In this document: positions 42,568 through 51,506 of the stretch, piece after piece
Layout: every line of letters begins with the position of its first letter
Numbering within the stretch: position 1 is the first letter of the stretch
Assembly (NCBI GenBank): GCA_965205995.1
Contig: OZ242200.1
Span: 3,410,001 to 3,474,000 of the forward strand
From: MPNO01 sp965205995
GTDB lineage: Bacteria; Pseudomonadota; Alphaproteobacteria; MPNO01
Length of the DNA stretch: 64,000 nt
Direction of reading: 5' to 3'
Translations under genes and position numbers: made by a program
Notes under the pieces: generated by a model
What the model saw: only the letters and a program-made list of their open reading frames with translations
What the model was told of the DNA's origin: nothing
Databases searched by the model: none

Positions 42568-43001
42568 ACCCGGGCGACCTGCCCGATGCAAGCGGCGCCT
42601 ACGCGCTGGTGCTGCGGCTCGCGCGCGCCAGGCGGCTCGACATCGCCACCCTCGGGCGCCCGGTGCTGCCCCCGGGCCTCTATCTCTACGCCGGCAGCGC
42701 CTGGGGTCCGGGCGGGATCCGCGCCCGCGTCGCCCGCCATCTGCGGCATCCCAAGTCGCGGGTCTGGCATATCGACCATCTGACCGAGGCGGCGGCGGTC
42801 GAGGATGTCATCGCGTTTCCCGGCGCGCGGGAATGCGCCATCGTCGCCGCTCTACCCGGCGCCGGCGTCCCGGTCCCCCGCTTCGGCGCATCCGATTGCA
42901 GGCGCTGCGAGGCCCATCTGCTGGCCGTCGACCGCCGCCTTGTCGCCGCGCTCGCGAATCGGGATAGTCCCGCGGACCCGGAAGCGAGGCGCATGACATG
43001 A
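42549..43001 (+). CDS. DUF123/GIY-YIG-like domain protein
   Basis: 150 residues. GLYLYAGSAWGPGGIRARV (about residue 43) and RHPKSRVWHIDHLTE (about residue 65) are the DUF123 signature; ECAI and SDCRRCEAHLL follow. The fold is related to GIY-YIG nucleases, and family members are of unknown function. TTG 42549 is the only plausible start and overlaps the lipoate-ligase-like gene by 19 nt; the stop overlaps the crotonase start by ATGA. An odd passenger in a catabolic operon. Confidence 0.75.
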   Translation: MGRRVLNPGDLPDASGAYALVLRLARARRLDIATLGRPVLPPGLYLYAGSAWGPGGIRARVARHLRHPKSRVWHIDHLTEAAAVEDVIAFPGARECAIVAALPGAGVPVPRFGASDCRRCEAHLLAVDRRLVAALANRDSPADPEARRMT

Positions 43002-43783
43002 GTGCTGGAGAGACGGTGCTGACGATCGACCGGCCGGAAGCGGGAATCGCCCGTATCGGGCTCAACCGGCCGGAGAAGCGCAACGCGCTCGACCCAGAGC
43101 TCAGGCTGGCGCTGATCGACGGGATCGACGCGGCGCTCGCGGATCCGGCGGTGCGCGCCCTGGTCCTCGCCGGCAATGGCGGGCATTTCTGCGCCGGCGG
43201 CGACATCGCGTCGATGGAGGGTCTCGACGCGGCGGCGGGGCGCGCCCGGATGAAATCGAACCATCGCATGGTGCGGCTGATCGCGGACGCGGAGAAGCCC
43301 ATCGTCGCCGCGGTCGAGGGCTATGCCGTCGGCGCCGGCGCGGGGATCGCCCTCCTGGCCGACACAATCGTACTGGCCGAGACCGGCGCGATCGGCTTTC
43401 CCTTCTTCAAGGTCGGGCTGATCCCCGACTACGCGATCCTCCACACCCTGCCGCGCCGGGTGGGCGCGGCCAAGGCGCGCCAGATCCTCCTATATGCGCG
43501 CATGCTGAGGGGCGCGGAAGCCGTCGATGCCGGGCTCGCCGACGCGCTCGCGCCGGGAGGCGGGGCGGAGGCCGTCGCGCTCGAACGCGCGCGCGAGCTC
43601 GCCGCCATGCCGGCTCTGGCCTTCGCACTCGCCAAGCAGCAGATCGGGCTCGCCCCGGTGAGCCTCGAGGCGGCGCTGGAGATGGAGGCGCTTGCCCAGG
43701 CCTCCAACTTCACCACCGCCGACTTCGCCGAGGGCCGGGCCGCGTTCCGGGAAAAGCGCGCACCGGATTTCCGGCGTTCCTAG
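42998..43783 (+). CDS. enoyl-CoA hydratase/isomerase family protein
   Basis: 261-residue crotonase. Oxyanion segments GNGGHFCAGGDIASMEG (about residue 58) and EGYAVGAGAGIALLADTIV (about residue 107) are present. The catalytic loop GFPFFKVGLIPDYAILH keeps an Asp but not the Glu pair of mitochondrial hydratase, so isomerase or another crotonase reaction is possible. Translationally coupled to the DUF123 gene (ATGA) and 10 nt before a 3-hydroxyacyl-CoA dehydrogenase. Confidence 0.85.
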   Translation: MSAGETVLTIDRPEAGIARIGLNRPEKRNALDPELRLALIDGIDAALADPAVRALVLAGNGGHFCAGGDIASMEGLDAAAGRARMKSNHRMVRLIADAEKPIVAAVEGYAVGAGAGIALLADTIVLAETGAIGFPFFKVGLIPDYAILHTLPRRVGAAKARQILLYARMLRGAEAVDAGLADALAPGGGAEAVALERARELAAMPALAFALAKQQIGLAPVSLEAALEMEALAQASNFTTADFAEGRAAFREKRAPDFRRS

Positions 43784-43793
43784 GGAGCACAGC

Positions 43794-45320
43794 ATGACCA
43801 TCGACCCGCAATCGCCCAGCCTCGCGCTCGGCGTCATCGGCACCGGGACGATGGGCCGCGGCATCGCCCAGATCGCGGCGGCGGGCGGTATCGCTGTCAG
43901 GCTGTTCGATATGCAGGACGGCGCGGCGGCGGAGGCTTCGGGCTTCGTTGCGCGGATGCTGCGCCGGGCCGCGGAAAAGGGCGGCATGACGAAGGCGGCG
44001 GCGGAAGCGGCGATCGGCCGGCTGGAGATCGTCGACGGGCTCGGCGCCATGGCCGGCGCCGATGTCGTCGTCGAGGCGATCGTCGAGGAGCTGGAGCCCA
44101 AGCAGCGCCTGTTCGCCGAGCTGGAGGCGATCGTGTCCGCCGACTGCATCCTCGCCACCAACACCTCGTCGCTCTCGGTGACGGCGATTGCCGCCGATTG
44201 CGCGCGCCCCGAGCGCGTCGCCGGCTACCATTTCTTCAACCCGGTGCCGCTGCTCAAGGTGGTCGAGGTGGTCGACGGCCTCCTGACCGCGCCCTGGGTC
44301 GGCGATTTCCTCGACGCGGTCGCCAGGCGATGCGGCCACCGCCCGGTCCGCGCCAAGGATTCGCCGGGCTTCCTGGTCAACCACGCCGGGCGCGGGCTCA
44401 ACACCGAGGGTTTGCGGATCGTCCAGGAAGGCATCGCGTCGCCCCGCGAGGTCGACGACGTGCTGCGCGACGGCGGCACGGGGTTCCGCATGGGTCCGTT
44501 CGAGCTGATGGACACCACCGGGCTCGACGTTTCCGGCGTGGTGATGGAATCGATCTACCGGCAATTCTACGAGGAGCCCCGCTTCCGCCCGGTGCCGATC
44601 GCCCGCCAGCGCATGGCGGCCGGGCTCTACGGGCGCAAGACCGGAAGCGGGTTCTATGCCTATGAGGACGGCAGGAGGGTTGCGCCGGAGGCGGCGGAGA
44701 TCCCCGAAGCGGCGCCCGCCTTGGTCTGGGTGAGCCCGGCCGACCCGGAGGGCCAGAAAGCGGTGATGGCGGCGATCGCCGACGCGGCGGCGATCGAGAG
44801 CGGCGCGAGCCCCGACCCGGGGACGCTCTGCATCGTCACCCCGACCGGATCCGACGCGACGACCGCCGCGCTCGACCAGGGCCTCCCGCCCGAGCGCACG
44901 GTGGCGGTCGACACGGCGTTTGGGCTCGCCGGCAGGCGCACAATGATGACCACCCCGGTCACCGAGCCGCGCTGGCGCGACCTTGCCCATGCGCTGCTTG
45001 CCGCCGACGGCACGCCGGTCACGGCGATCGGCGACAGCCCGGGCTTCATCGCCCAGCGGGTGATCGCGACCATCGTCAATATCGGCTGCGACATCGCCCA
45101 GCAGGGCATCGCCACGCCCGCCGACATCGACGCCGCGGTCGAGCTCGGCCTGGCCTATCCGCGCGGGCCGATCGCCTGGGGCGAGTTTCTCGGCCCCGCC
45201 CGGGTTCTGGCCATCCTCGAAGCGCTGCACGACTTCTATCGCGATCCACGCTACCGCCCGAGCCCGTGGCTGACCCGCCGCGCCAGGCTGGGCGTGCCGC
45301 TCGCCACGACCGCGCGTTGA
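43794..45320 (+). CDS. 3-hydroxyacyl-CoA dehydrogenase (PaaH-like, two C-terminal domains)
   Basis: 508 residues. NAD-binding GVIGTGTMGRGIAQIAAAGG is at residue 13; the catalytic His is in VAGYHFFNPVPLLKVVEV (about residue 145), and the dimerisation domain is duplicated (residues about 190-290 and 400-500), as in PaaH-type enzymes. It oxidises a 3-hydroxyacyl-CoA to the 3-oxoacyl-CoA with NAD. Last gene of the 38.5-45.3 kb operon; a thiolase is not in the operon but one lies at the window's left end. Confidence 0.9.
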   Translation: MTIDPQSPSLALGVIGTGTMGRGIAQIAAAGGIAVRLFDMQDGAAAEASGFVARMLRRAAEKGGMTKAAAEAAIGRLEIVDGLGAMAGADVVVEAIVEELEPKQRLFAELEAIVSADCILATNTSSLSVTAIAADCARPERVAGYHFFNPVPLLKVVEVVDGLLTAPWVGDFLDAVARRCGHRPVRAKDSPGFLVNHAGRGLNTEGLRIVQEGIASPREVDDVLRDGGTGFRMGPFELMDTTGLDVSGVVMESIYRQFYEEPRFRPVPIARQRMAAGLYGRKTGSGFYAYEDGRRVAPEAAEIPEAAPALVWVSPADPEGQKAVMAAIADAAAIESGASPDPGTLCIVTPTGSDATTAALDQGLPPERTVAVDTAFGLAGRRTMMTTPVTEPRWRDLAHALLAADGTPVTAIGDSPGFIAQRVIATIVNIGCDIAQQGIATPADIDAAVELGLAYPRGPIAWGEFLGPARVLAILEALHDFYRDPRYRPSPWLTRRARLGVPLATTAR

Positions 45321-45415
45321 GAAGCCGTCCCCGCTGAGCCAAAAGGCTTGCATCGCCGTGGCGTCGGAGACACATTGCGGCGCCCCGACGGGTCTCGATT
45401 CGATACCGTTCGACC

Positions 45416-45444
45416 GCCCGAAATCGCGCTCGCGGGCCTTTTTT
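45416..45444 (+). terminator. terminator-like hairpin just before the transketolase start
   Basis: GCCCG (45416-45420) pairs with CGGGC (45433-45437), followed by six T (45439-45444). It lies only 14 nt before the tkt ATG and downstream of a second possible stem (CGTCGG at 45362, CCGACG at 45385). It may stop the upstream operon or act as an attenuator in the tkt leader. The stem is short. Confidence 0.4.
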
Positions 45445-45457
45445 ATGTGAGACCGTC

Positions 45458-47485
45458 ATGCCGACCAGAACCGAACGAGCACCGACCGCCGGCTGCGCCG
45501 CCGGCATCCCCCCGCTCCGCATGGCCAACGCGATCCGCGCGCTCGCCATGGACGCGGTGGAAGCGGCCAAGTCCGGCCATCCGGGCATGCCGATGGGGAT
45601 GGCCGACGCGGCCACGGTGCTGTTCACGCGCTATCTGAAATTCGACGCGTCCGCGCCGGGCTGGCCCGACCGCGACCGCTTCGTCCTGTCCGCCGGCCAC
45701 GGCTCGATGCTGCTCTATGCGCTCCTCCACCTGACCGGCTATGCCGACATGACGATGGATGAGATCCGCCGGTTCCGCCAGCTCGGCAGCCGCACCGCCG
45801 GCCACCCGGAATACGGCCACGCGGCGGGGATCGAGACGACGACCGGCCCGCTCGGCCAGGGCATCGCCACGGCGATCGGCATGGCGCTCGCCGAACGCAT
45901 GCTGGCCGCCCGCTTCGGCGACGCGGCGGTCGATCACCGGACCTACGCGATTGCCTCGGACGGCGACCTGATGGAGGGGATCAGCCACGAAGCCGCCTCG
46001 CTGGCCGGCCATCTCGGCCTCGGCAAGCTGATCGTGCTGTTCGACGACAACGCCATCTCGATCGACGGCCCGACCGCGCTCTCCTTGGGCGACGACGTGC
46101 CGGCGCGGTTCGCCGCCTATGGCTGGCACACCGACGCCATCGACGGCCACGACGCCGACGCGGTCGCCGCCGCCATCGAGGCGGCTCAGGCGGACGACCG
46201 CCCGTCGCTGATCGCCTGCCGCACCGTCATCGGCTACGGCGCGCCCAACAAGGCGGGCACCGCCGGCGCGCATGGCGCCCCGCTGGGACCGGACGAGATC
46301 GCCGGCGCGCGCAAGGCCCTCGATTGGGACCTGCCGCCCTTCGCCGTGCCGGAAGACGTGCTCGCCGCCTGGCGGGCGGCGGGGATGCGCTCGCAGCCGG
46401 AACACGCGGCCTGGCGCGCCCGCCTGGACACCCTGTCCGCCGACCGCAGGACCGGGTTCGACCGGGCGGTCTCGGGCGAGTTGCCGGAAGGCTGGGAGGC
46501 GGTGCTGGATGCCCATATCGACGAACTCGTCGAGGCCGCGCCCAGCCGCGCCACGCGCCAGTCCTCGGGCGAGGTGCTCAACGTCATCGCGCCGGCGATC
46601 CCAGAGCTGATCGGCGGGTCGGCCGATTTGACGGGATCGAACAACACCCTGTTCAAGGGCGCCGGCATCGTCACCCGGGAGGATTTTTCCGGCCGCTACA
46701 TCCATTACGGCGTGCGCGAACACGGCATGGCCGCGGCGATGAACGGGATGGCGCTGCATGGCGGGATCGTCCCCTATGCCGGGACCTTCCTGATCTTTTC
46801 CGACTACCTGAAGCCGGCGCTTCGCCTCGCCGCGCTGATGCGCCGGCAGGCGATCTATGTGCTGACCCACGATTCCATCGGGCTCGGCGAGGACGGCCCC
46901 ACCCACCAGCCGGTCGAGCATCTGGCGAGCCTGCGCGCGATCCCCAATGTGCGGGTCTTTCGCCCCGCCGATGCGGTGGAGACGGCGGAATGCTGGGCCG
47001 CGGCGCTGGCCCACCGGACCGGACCTTCGGTGCTCGCGCTCACCCGGCAGGCGCTGCCCGCGCTGCGCCGGCGGGAGCACGACCGCGGTCTCGGCGCGAA
47101 GGGCGGCTATGTGGTCGCGGAGGCAAGCGGCGGCGCGCCCCGTGTGGTGCTGCTCGCCACCGGGTCGGAGGTTTCCATCGCGGTAGAGGCCCGGACCACC
47201 CTTGAGGACGAGGGAATCCCGACCCAGGTGAGCTCGCTTCCCTGTTGGGAGATTTTCGACGAACAGCCGGCTTCCTGGCGCGAAACCGTGCTCGGCGCCG
47301 ACGTCGTCCGCGTCGGCATCGAGGCGGCTTGCCAACTCGGCTGGGAACGGTATCTGGGCCCCGGCGGCGGCTTCATCGGCATGACCGGGTTCGGGGCGTC
47401 GGCGCCGCATGACGATCTTTACGAGCATTTCGGGCTGACGGCGGGCGCGGTGGCCGAAGCGGCGCGGTCCCGTCTGGCGGGGTAA
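45458..47485 (+). CDS. tkt: transketolase
   Basis: 675 residues, cytoplasmic ThDP enzyme of the pentose phosphate/Calvin cycle that moves two-carbon units between sugar phosphates. MANAIRALAMDAVEAAKSGH with the catalytic His, LSAGHGSMLLYALLH, the ThDP motif beginning ASDGDLMEG and closing at FDDNAIS, and DSIGLGEDGPTHQPVEHLA are full family signatures. First gene of tkt-gap-pgk. A terminator-like hairpin sits immediately upstream. No classic ribosome-binding site is seen, so the upstream hairpin region may control initiation. Confidence 0.95.
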   Translation: MPTRTERAPTAGCAAGIPPLRMANAIRALAMDAVEAAKSGHPGMPMGMADAATVLFTRYLKFDASAPGWPDRDRFVLSAGHGSMLLYALLHLTGYADMTMDEIRRFRQLGSRTAGHPEYGHAAGIETTTGPLGQGIATAIGMALAERMLAARFGDAAVDHRTYAIASDGDLMEGISHEAASLAGHLGLGKLIVLFDDNAISIDGPTALSLGDDVPARFAAYGWHTDAIDGHDADAVAAAIEAAQADDRPSLIACRTVIGYGAPNKAGTAGAHGAPLGPDEIAGARKALDWDLPPFAVPEDVLAAWRAAGMRSQPEHAAWRARLDTLSADRRTGFDRAVSGELPEGWEAVLDAHIDELVEAAPSRATRQSSGEVLNVIAPAIPELIGGSADLTGSNNTLFKGAGIVTREDFSGRYIHYGVREHGMAAAMNGMALHGGIVPYAGTFLIFSDYLKPALRLAALMRRQAIYVLTHDSIGLGEDGPTHQPVEHLASLRAIPNVRVFRPADAVETAECWAAALAHRTGPSVLALTRQALPALRRREHDRGLGAKGGYVVAEASGGAPRVVLLATGSEVSIAVEARTTLEDEGIPTQVSSLPCWEIFDEQPASWRETVLGADVVRVGIEAACQLGWERYLGPGGGFIGMTGFGASAPHDDLYEHFGLTAGAVAEAARSRLAG

Positions 47486-47501
47486 TTCGGGAGGGAACGA
47501 T

Positions 47502-48512
47502 ATGGCTGTCCAGGTCGCGATCAACGGGTTCGGCCGCATCGGGCGTCTCGTTCTGCGGGCGCTCTACGAATCGGGGCGCGACGACATCAAGGTCGTCGCG
47601 ATCAACGATCTCGGCGCGCCCGACGTGAACGCCCATCTGCTCGAATACGATTCCAGCCACGGGCGTTTCGACGCCCGGATCAGGGTCACCAAGACCGGCT
47701 TCAACGTGAACGGCGACGCCATCGGGGTCTTCGCCGAGCGCGACCCGGCCGCCCTGCCCTGGGCGAAGCTCGGTATCGACGTGGCGATGGAATGCACCGG
47801 GCTGTTCACCAAGCGGGCGGACGCGGGGAAGCATCTCGCCGCCGGCGCCGGGCGCGTGCTGATCTCGGCGCCGGCGACCGACGAGGACATCACCGTCGTC
47901 TACGGGGTGAACGACGACAAGCTCCGCAAGTCGCACAAGATCGTCTCCAACGCGTCCTGCACCACCAACTGCCTCGCCCCGGTCGCCGCCGTCCTCGACA
48001 AGGCGGTGGGCGTCTCCAAGGGCTATATGACGACGATCCACGCCTATACCGGCGACCAGCGCATCCTCGATACGCTGCACAGCGATCTCAGGCGCGCGCG
48101 CGCGGCGGGCCAGTCCCTGATCCCGACCTCGACCGGCGCCGCCAAGGCGGTGGGCCGCGTCCTGCCGGAGCTCGACGGCAAGCTCGACGGCACCGCCATC
48201 CGGGTGCCGACCCAGAACGTCTCGATGATCGACTTCAAGTTCGTCGCGTCGAGGAAGACGAGCGCGGAAGAGGTCAACGCGGCGATCGAGAAGGCGGCGA
48301 AGACCAGGCGGCTGAAGGGCGTGCTGACGACCAACGACGCGCCGCTGGTGTCGACCGATTTCAACCACAGCGCCGCGAGCTCGGTGTTCGACCTGACCCA
48401 GACCCAGGTGGTCGATGGCACGCTGGTCCGGGTGCTGAGCTGGTACGACAACGAGTGGGGCTTTTCCAACCGGATGCTCGACGTGGCGGCGGCGCTCGGC
48501 CGGCTGGGCTGA
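47502..48512 (+). CDS. gap: glyceraldehyde-3-phosphate dehydrogenase, type I
   Basis: 336 residues, NAD(P)-dependent glycolytic/gluconeogenic enzyme. INGFGRIGRLVLRAL is the nucleotide-binding start; the catalytic Cys153 is in SNASCTTNCLAP, and SWYDNEWGFSNRM is at the C-terminus. ATG follows GGGAGGG. 16 nt after tkt and 13 nt before pgk, so one transcript is likely. Confidence 0.95.
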   Translation: MAVQVAINGFGRIGRLVLRALYESGRDDIKVVAINDLGAPDVNAHLLEYDSSHGRFDARIRVTKTGFNVNGDAIGVFAERDPAALPWAKLGIDVAMECTGLFTKRADAGKHLAAGAGRVLISAPATDEDITVVYGVNDDKLRKSHKIVSNASCTTNCLAPVAAVLDKAVGVSKGYMTTIHAYTGDQRILDTLHSDLRRARAAGQSLIPTSTGAAKAVGRVLPELDGKLDGTAIRVPTQNVSMIDFKFVASRKTSAEEVNAAIEKAAKTRRLKGVLTTNDAPLVSTDFNHSAASSVFDLTQTQVVDGTLVRVLSWYDNEWGFSNRMLDVAAALGRLG

Positions 48513-48525
48513 ACCGGCGCGGCCG

Positions 48526-49716
48526 ATGCCACGGTCGATCGACGCGCTGGCGCTCGCCGGCAAGCGGGTGCTGCTGCGCGGCGATCTCAACGTTCCCATG
48601 AAGGACGGCGCCGTCGCGGATACCGCCCGGCTCGACCGCCTCGCGCCCACCATCGGGGAGATCTGCGGCAAAGGCGCCTCGGTCGTCGTCCTTTCCCATT
48701 TCGGCCGGCCGCGGGGAGCGCGCGAGGAAGCGCTCTCGCTGCGTGCGCTGGTCGAGCCGCTGAGCCGGGCGCTCGGCGGGCGGCGGGTGGCGTTCGCGGA
48801 AGACTGTATCGGGACGACCGCCGAACGGGCGGTAGCGGCGCTCGCCCCGGGCGAGGTGCTGCTGCTCGAAAATCTCCGCTTCCACGCGGGCGAGGAAGCG
48901 AACGATCCGGGCTTCGCCGGGGCGCTCGCCGCGCTCGGCGACATCTTCGTCAACGACGCCTTCTCCGCCGCCCACCGCGCCCATGCCTCGACCGCCGGGC
49001 TCGCGCGATTGCTGCCCGCCGCCGCGGGCCGGTTGATGGAGGCCGAGCTCGAGGCGCTGGCGAGCGCGCTGATGGCGCCCGCGCGGCCGCTCGCCGCGAT
49101 CGTCGGCGGCGCCAAGATCTCCACCAAGCTCGATCTGCTGGGAAACCTCCTGGACAAGGTCGATTTGCTGGTCATCGGCGGCGCGATGGCCAACACCTTC
49201 CTCCACGCGCTCGGCACCGATGTCGGCGCATCGCTCTGCGAGCACGGCATGGCAAGGGAGGCGCGCGCGATCCTCGCCGACGCGGATTCGGCGGGTTGCG
49301 AGATCGCGCTGCCGTCGGATGTCGTCGTCGCGTGGGCTCTGGAAGCCGGCGCGCCGGCGGACACGGTCCCGGTCGCCGCGGTCCCCCGCGACGCGATGAT
49401 CCTGGATCTCGGGCCGGCCACCGCGAACGCGCTCTCCGCCCGGCTCGCGCGATGCGGGACCCTGGTCTGGAACGGCCCGCTCGGCGCCTTCGAGGTGCCG
49501 CCCTTCGACGCGGCGACGGTCGCGGTCGCCAGGGCCGCGGCGGCGCTCACCAAGGCGGGATCGCTGCGCAGCGTCGCCGGCGGCGGCGATACCGTCGCCG
49601 CCCTCTCCCATGCCGGAGTCGCGGGCGATTTCAGCTACCTCTCGACCGCCGGCGGGGCGTTCCTCGAATGGCTGGAGGGCAAGACCCTCCCGGGCGTCGC
49701 GGCGCTCGGCGGCTAA
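48526..49716 (+). CDS. pgk: phosphoglycerate kinase
   Basis: 396 residues, cytoplasmic; interconverts 1,3-bisphosphoglycerate/ADP and 3-phosphoglycerate/ATP. KRVLLRGDLNVPMKDG is the substrate-binding opening, LLENLRFHAGEEANDP and VGGAKISTKLDLL are conserved blocks, and AGGGDTVAAL near the C-terminus is the nucleotide loop. In many alphaproteobacteria fructose-bisphosphate aldolase follows; here the operon ends at a repeat element. Confidence 0.95.
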   Translation: MPRSIDALALAGKRVLLRGDLNVPMKDGAVADTARLDRLAPTIGEICGKGASVVVLSHFGRPRGAREEALSLRALVEPLSRALGGRRVAFAEDCIGTTAERAVAALAPGEVLLLENLRFHAGEEANDPGFAGALAALGDIFVNDAFSAAHRAHASTAGLARLLPAAAGRLMEAELEALASALMAPARPLAAIVGGAKISTKLDLLGNLLDKVDLLVIGGAMANTFLHALGTDVGASLCEHGMAREARAILADADSAGCEIALPSDVVVAWALEAGAPADTVPVAAVPRDAMILDLGPATANALSARLARCGTLVWNGPLGAFEVPPFDAATVAVARAAAALTKAGSLRSVAGGGDTVAALSHAGVAGDFSYLSTAGGAFLEWLEGKTLPGVAALGG

Positions 49717-49745
49717 GGCGTATCCGGTTCGGTCGGAACCGTTGC

Positions 49746-49845
49746 CGCCCTTCGATACGCCGCTTCGCGGCTACTCAGGGTGAGGGATTCTCTTCTTTCC
49801 CCTCATCCCGAGTAGGCGCGCCAGCGCCGTATCGAGGGACGCGCC
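49746..49845. repeat. REP-like imperfect inverted repeat, copy 2
   Basis: Reverse-orientation copy of the element at 7710-7808: outer arms CGCCCTTCGATACG and CGTATCGAGGGACG, inner arms CTACTCAGGGTGAGGG and CCTCATCCCGAGTAG. It again lies between two convergent genes (pgk and a flavoprotein), consistent with a bidirectional terminator role. Confidence 0.8.
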
Positions 49846-49889
49846 ACCGTAGGGCTATCCGCCGCGCTTCCAACTAAAACGGACACGCC

Positions 49890-51362
49890 CTAACGCCGGT
49901 CGGGGTTTCCGCTGAAGCCCGCGCCGAAACCCGCCTCCTCGGCCGCCCAGCCGCCGGCGACGCGGCCGCTGAAGACGGCGGGGCCCAGCATGGTTCCCTC
50001 CAGACCGGCCTCGCCGTTGATATGCCCGCCGGCCATGCCGGCGACCTCGCCCGCCGCGTAGAGCCGGGGGATTGGCTCGAAATGCTTGTCGAGGACGCGG
50101 CATCTGAGATCGGTCTTCACGCCGCCGAAATTCTTGCGCGCGAGCGGGAAGAGCTGGACCGCGGAAAACGGCGGGGTGTCGAATTTCTTCACGGCGCCGA
50201 GCGGCTTGCCGAACTCGGGCTCGGCATCGAGCCCGTCGTCGAAGGCGCGGTTGTACCGTGCGACGGTATCGAGAAAGGCGGCCTCATCGACCCCGATCTC
50301 CCTGGCCAGCGCGTCGAGCGTGCCGGCATTGGCGATGAAGGGAGAGTCCGCGAACAGCTCGGCGATCCGGCTGCGCGAGACCTTGTCACCCTCCCGGTAA
50401 TGGGGATCGGCGACCTCCATCGTCCCGGTCATCGCGGCGTCGAGGATCGCCCAGGCGTGGCACGGGTCCTGCCGCAACAGCGCGGGCGTCGCCGAGGCGG
50501 CGCCGGACCGCGCCTCGTTGTGGAAGCGCCGCCCCTGCCGGTTGACCCATATGTAGCCGGGGGTGCCGCGGAAGACGAGGCCGCGGCGGCCGCGCGGGTC
50601 GCGGTAGTCGGGGGTGGCGTAGACATAGAGCCAGATATTCCCGAGATGGGTGAGGTAGCCGCCCGCCTCGCGGACCAGCGCATGGCCCGATCCGGTGGCG
50701 TTGGGGCCGGATCCCTCCATGATCCGGTGCCCCGCGAGATCGGGCCTGGCTTCGAGGATCATTTCGAGATTGGAGTTGAACCCGCCGGTCGCCACCAGGA
50801 CGGTCCGGCACGCCACCTCGACCGCGTCGCCGGTCCCGGCATCGCGGCCTTCGAGCCCGGCGGCGCGGCCGTCCTCGATGCGAATGCCGGTGATCTCGAC
50901 ATTCGGGACGATCTCGCCGCCGCGCGCATGATAGGCCTCGATCAGCCGGCTGGTGAGCTCGTGCCCGTTTCCGCCCGGGCGGGTCCAGCGGATGACCGAG
51001 TTGCCCTCCTGCGGCAGCATGAAGGACCACTCGACGCCGAGCCGCTCGGCCCAGAAATACAGATCGTTGAGCGAGTGCTCGATATAGTAGCGTGCCCAGA
51101 CGGCATCGGCCGAGGGCCCGCCCCATCGCATCCAGTCGTCGAAGGCAAGGTCGGGGCTGTCCTCGATCCCCTTCTCGCGCTGTAGCGGCGAACCGACGAT
51201 CAGGCACCCGCCGCCGGAGATGATCGACGCCCCCCCGGGCTCGGCCGCCATCTCGAAGGCGATCGCCCGCGCGCCGGCCTCGCGGGCCTCGATGCCGGCG
51301 GCAATGCCCGCGCCGCCCGCGCCCACGATCGCCACATCGGTCTCGAAACGCCTGACATTCAT
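49890..51362 (-). CDS. FAD-dependent oxidoreductase (fumarate reductase/KstD/tricarballylate dehydrogenase-like)
   Basis: 490 residues. The FAD-binding AIVGAGGAGIAAGIEAREAG is at the N-terminus, LVATGGFNSNLEM (about residue 195) is the second FAD contact, and RLYAAGEVAGMAGGHINGEAG with AVFSGRVAG closes the fold. The family introduces or removes a C=C double bond next to a carbonyl or carboxylate. ATG 51362 is chosen over an upstream ATG at 51380, which would overlap a neighbour's promoter. The divergent gene is a crotonase. Confidence 0.85.
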   Translation of the reverse strand: MNVRRFETDVAIVGAGGAGIAAGIEAREAGARAIAFEMAAEPGGASIISGGGCLIVGSPLQREKGIEDSPDLAFDDWMRWGGPSADAVWARYYIEHSLNDLYFWAERLGVEWSFMLPQEGNSVIRWTRPGGNGHELTSRLIEAYHARGGEIVPNVEITGIRIEDGRAAGLEGRDAGTGDAVEVACRTVLVATGGFNSNLEMILEARPDLAGHRIMEGSGPNATGSGHALVREAGGYLTHLGNIWLYVYATPDYRDPRGRRGLVFRGTPGYIWVNRQGRRFHNEARSGAASATPALLRQDPCHAWAILDAAMTGTMEVADPHYREGDKVSRSRIAELFADSPFIANAGTLDALAREIGVDEAAFLDTVARYNRAFDDGLDAEPEFGKPLGAVKKFDTPPFSAVQLFPLARKNFGGVKTDLRCRVLDKHFEPIPRLYAAGEVAGMAGGHINGEAGLEGTMLGPAVFSGRVAGGWAAEEAGFGAGFSGNPDRR

Positions 51363-51439
51363 AACCGCCAACCCCGCCAATTCGCCCCCGGCGTGGGAGC
51401 GTTTAGCACGCCGCGCGCCGGGGCAACAACGAGGCCGCG

Positions 51440-51468
51440 TTGTCGCCTTACCGCCGGCTCCCTAGGAT
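51440..51468 (+). promoter_or_regulatory. promoter candidate for the crotonase gene
   Basis: TTGTCG (51440-51445), 17-nt spacer, TAGGAT (51463-51468), 38 nt before the ATG. Confidence 0.5.
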
Positions 51469-51506
51469 CGCTGCCCGGCCCCCCGAACCAGCGAAAGACC
51501 CCGAGC

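Noticed and set aside
45321..45457. Known riboswitch class upstream of tkt
   Set aside because: Stems are present but I cannot match a conserved core of any class I know, so only a terminator-like feature is reported.
45443..47539. Long minus-strand frame opposite transketolase
   Set aside because: Fully antisense to tkt; no family resemblance.
45458..49716. Calvin-cycle (cbb) operon
   Set aside because: tkt-gap-pgk also serves glycolysis and the pentose phosphate pathway, and no Rubisco, phosphoribulokinase or CbbR gene is in the window.
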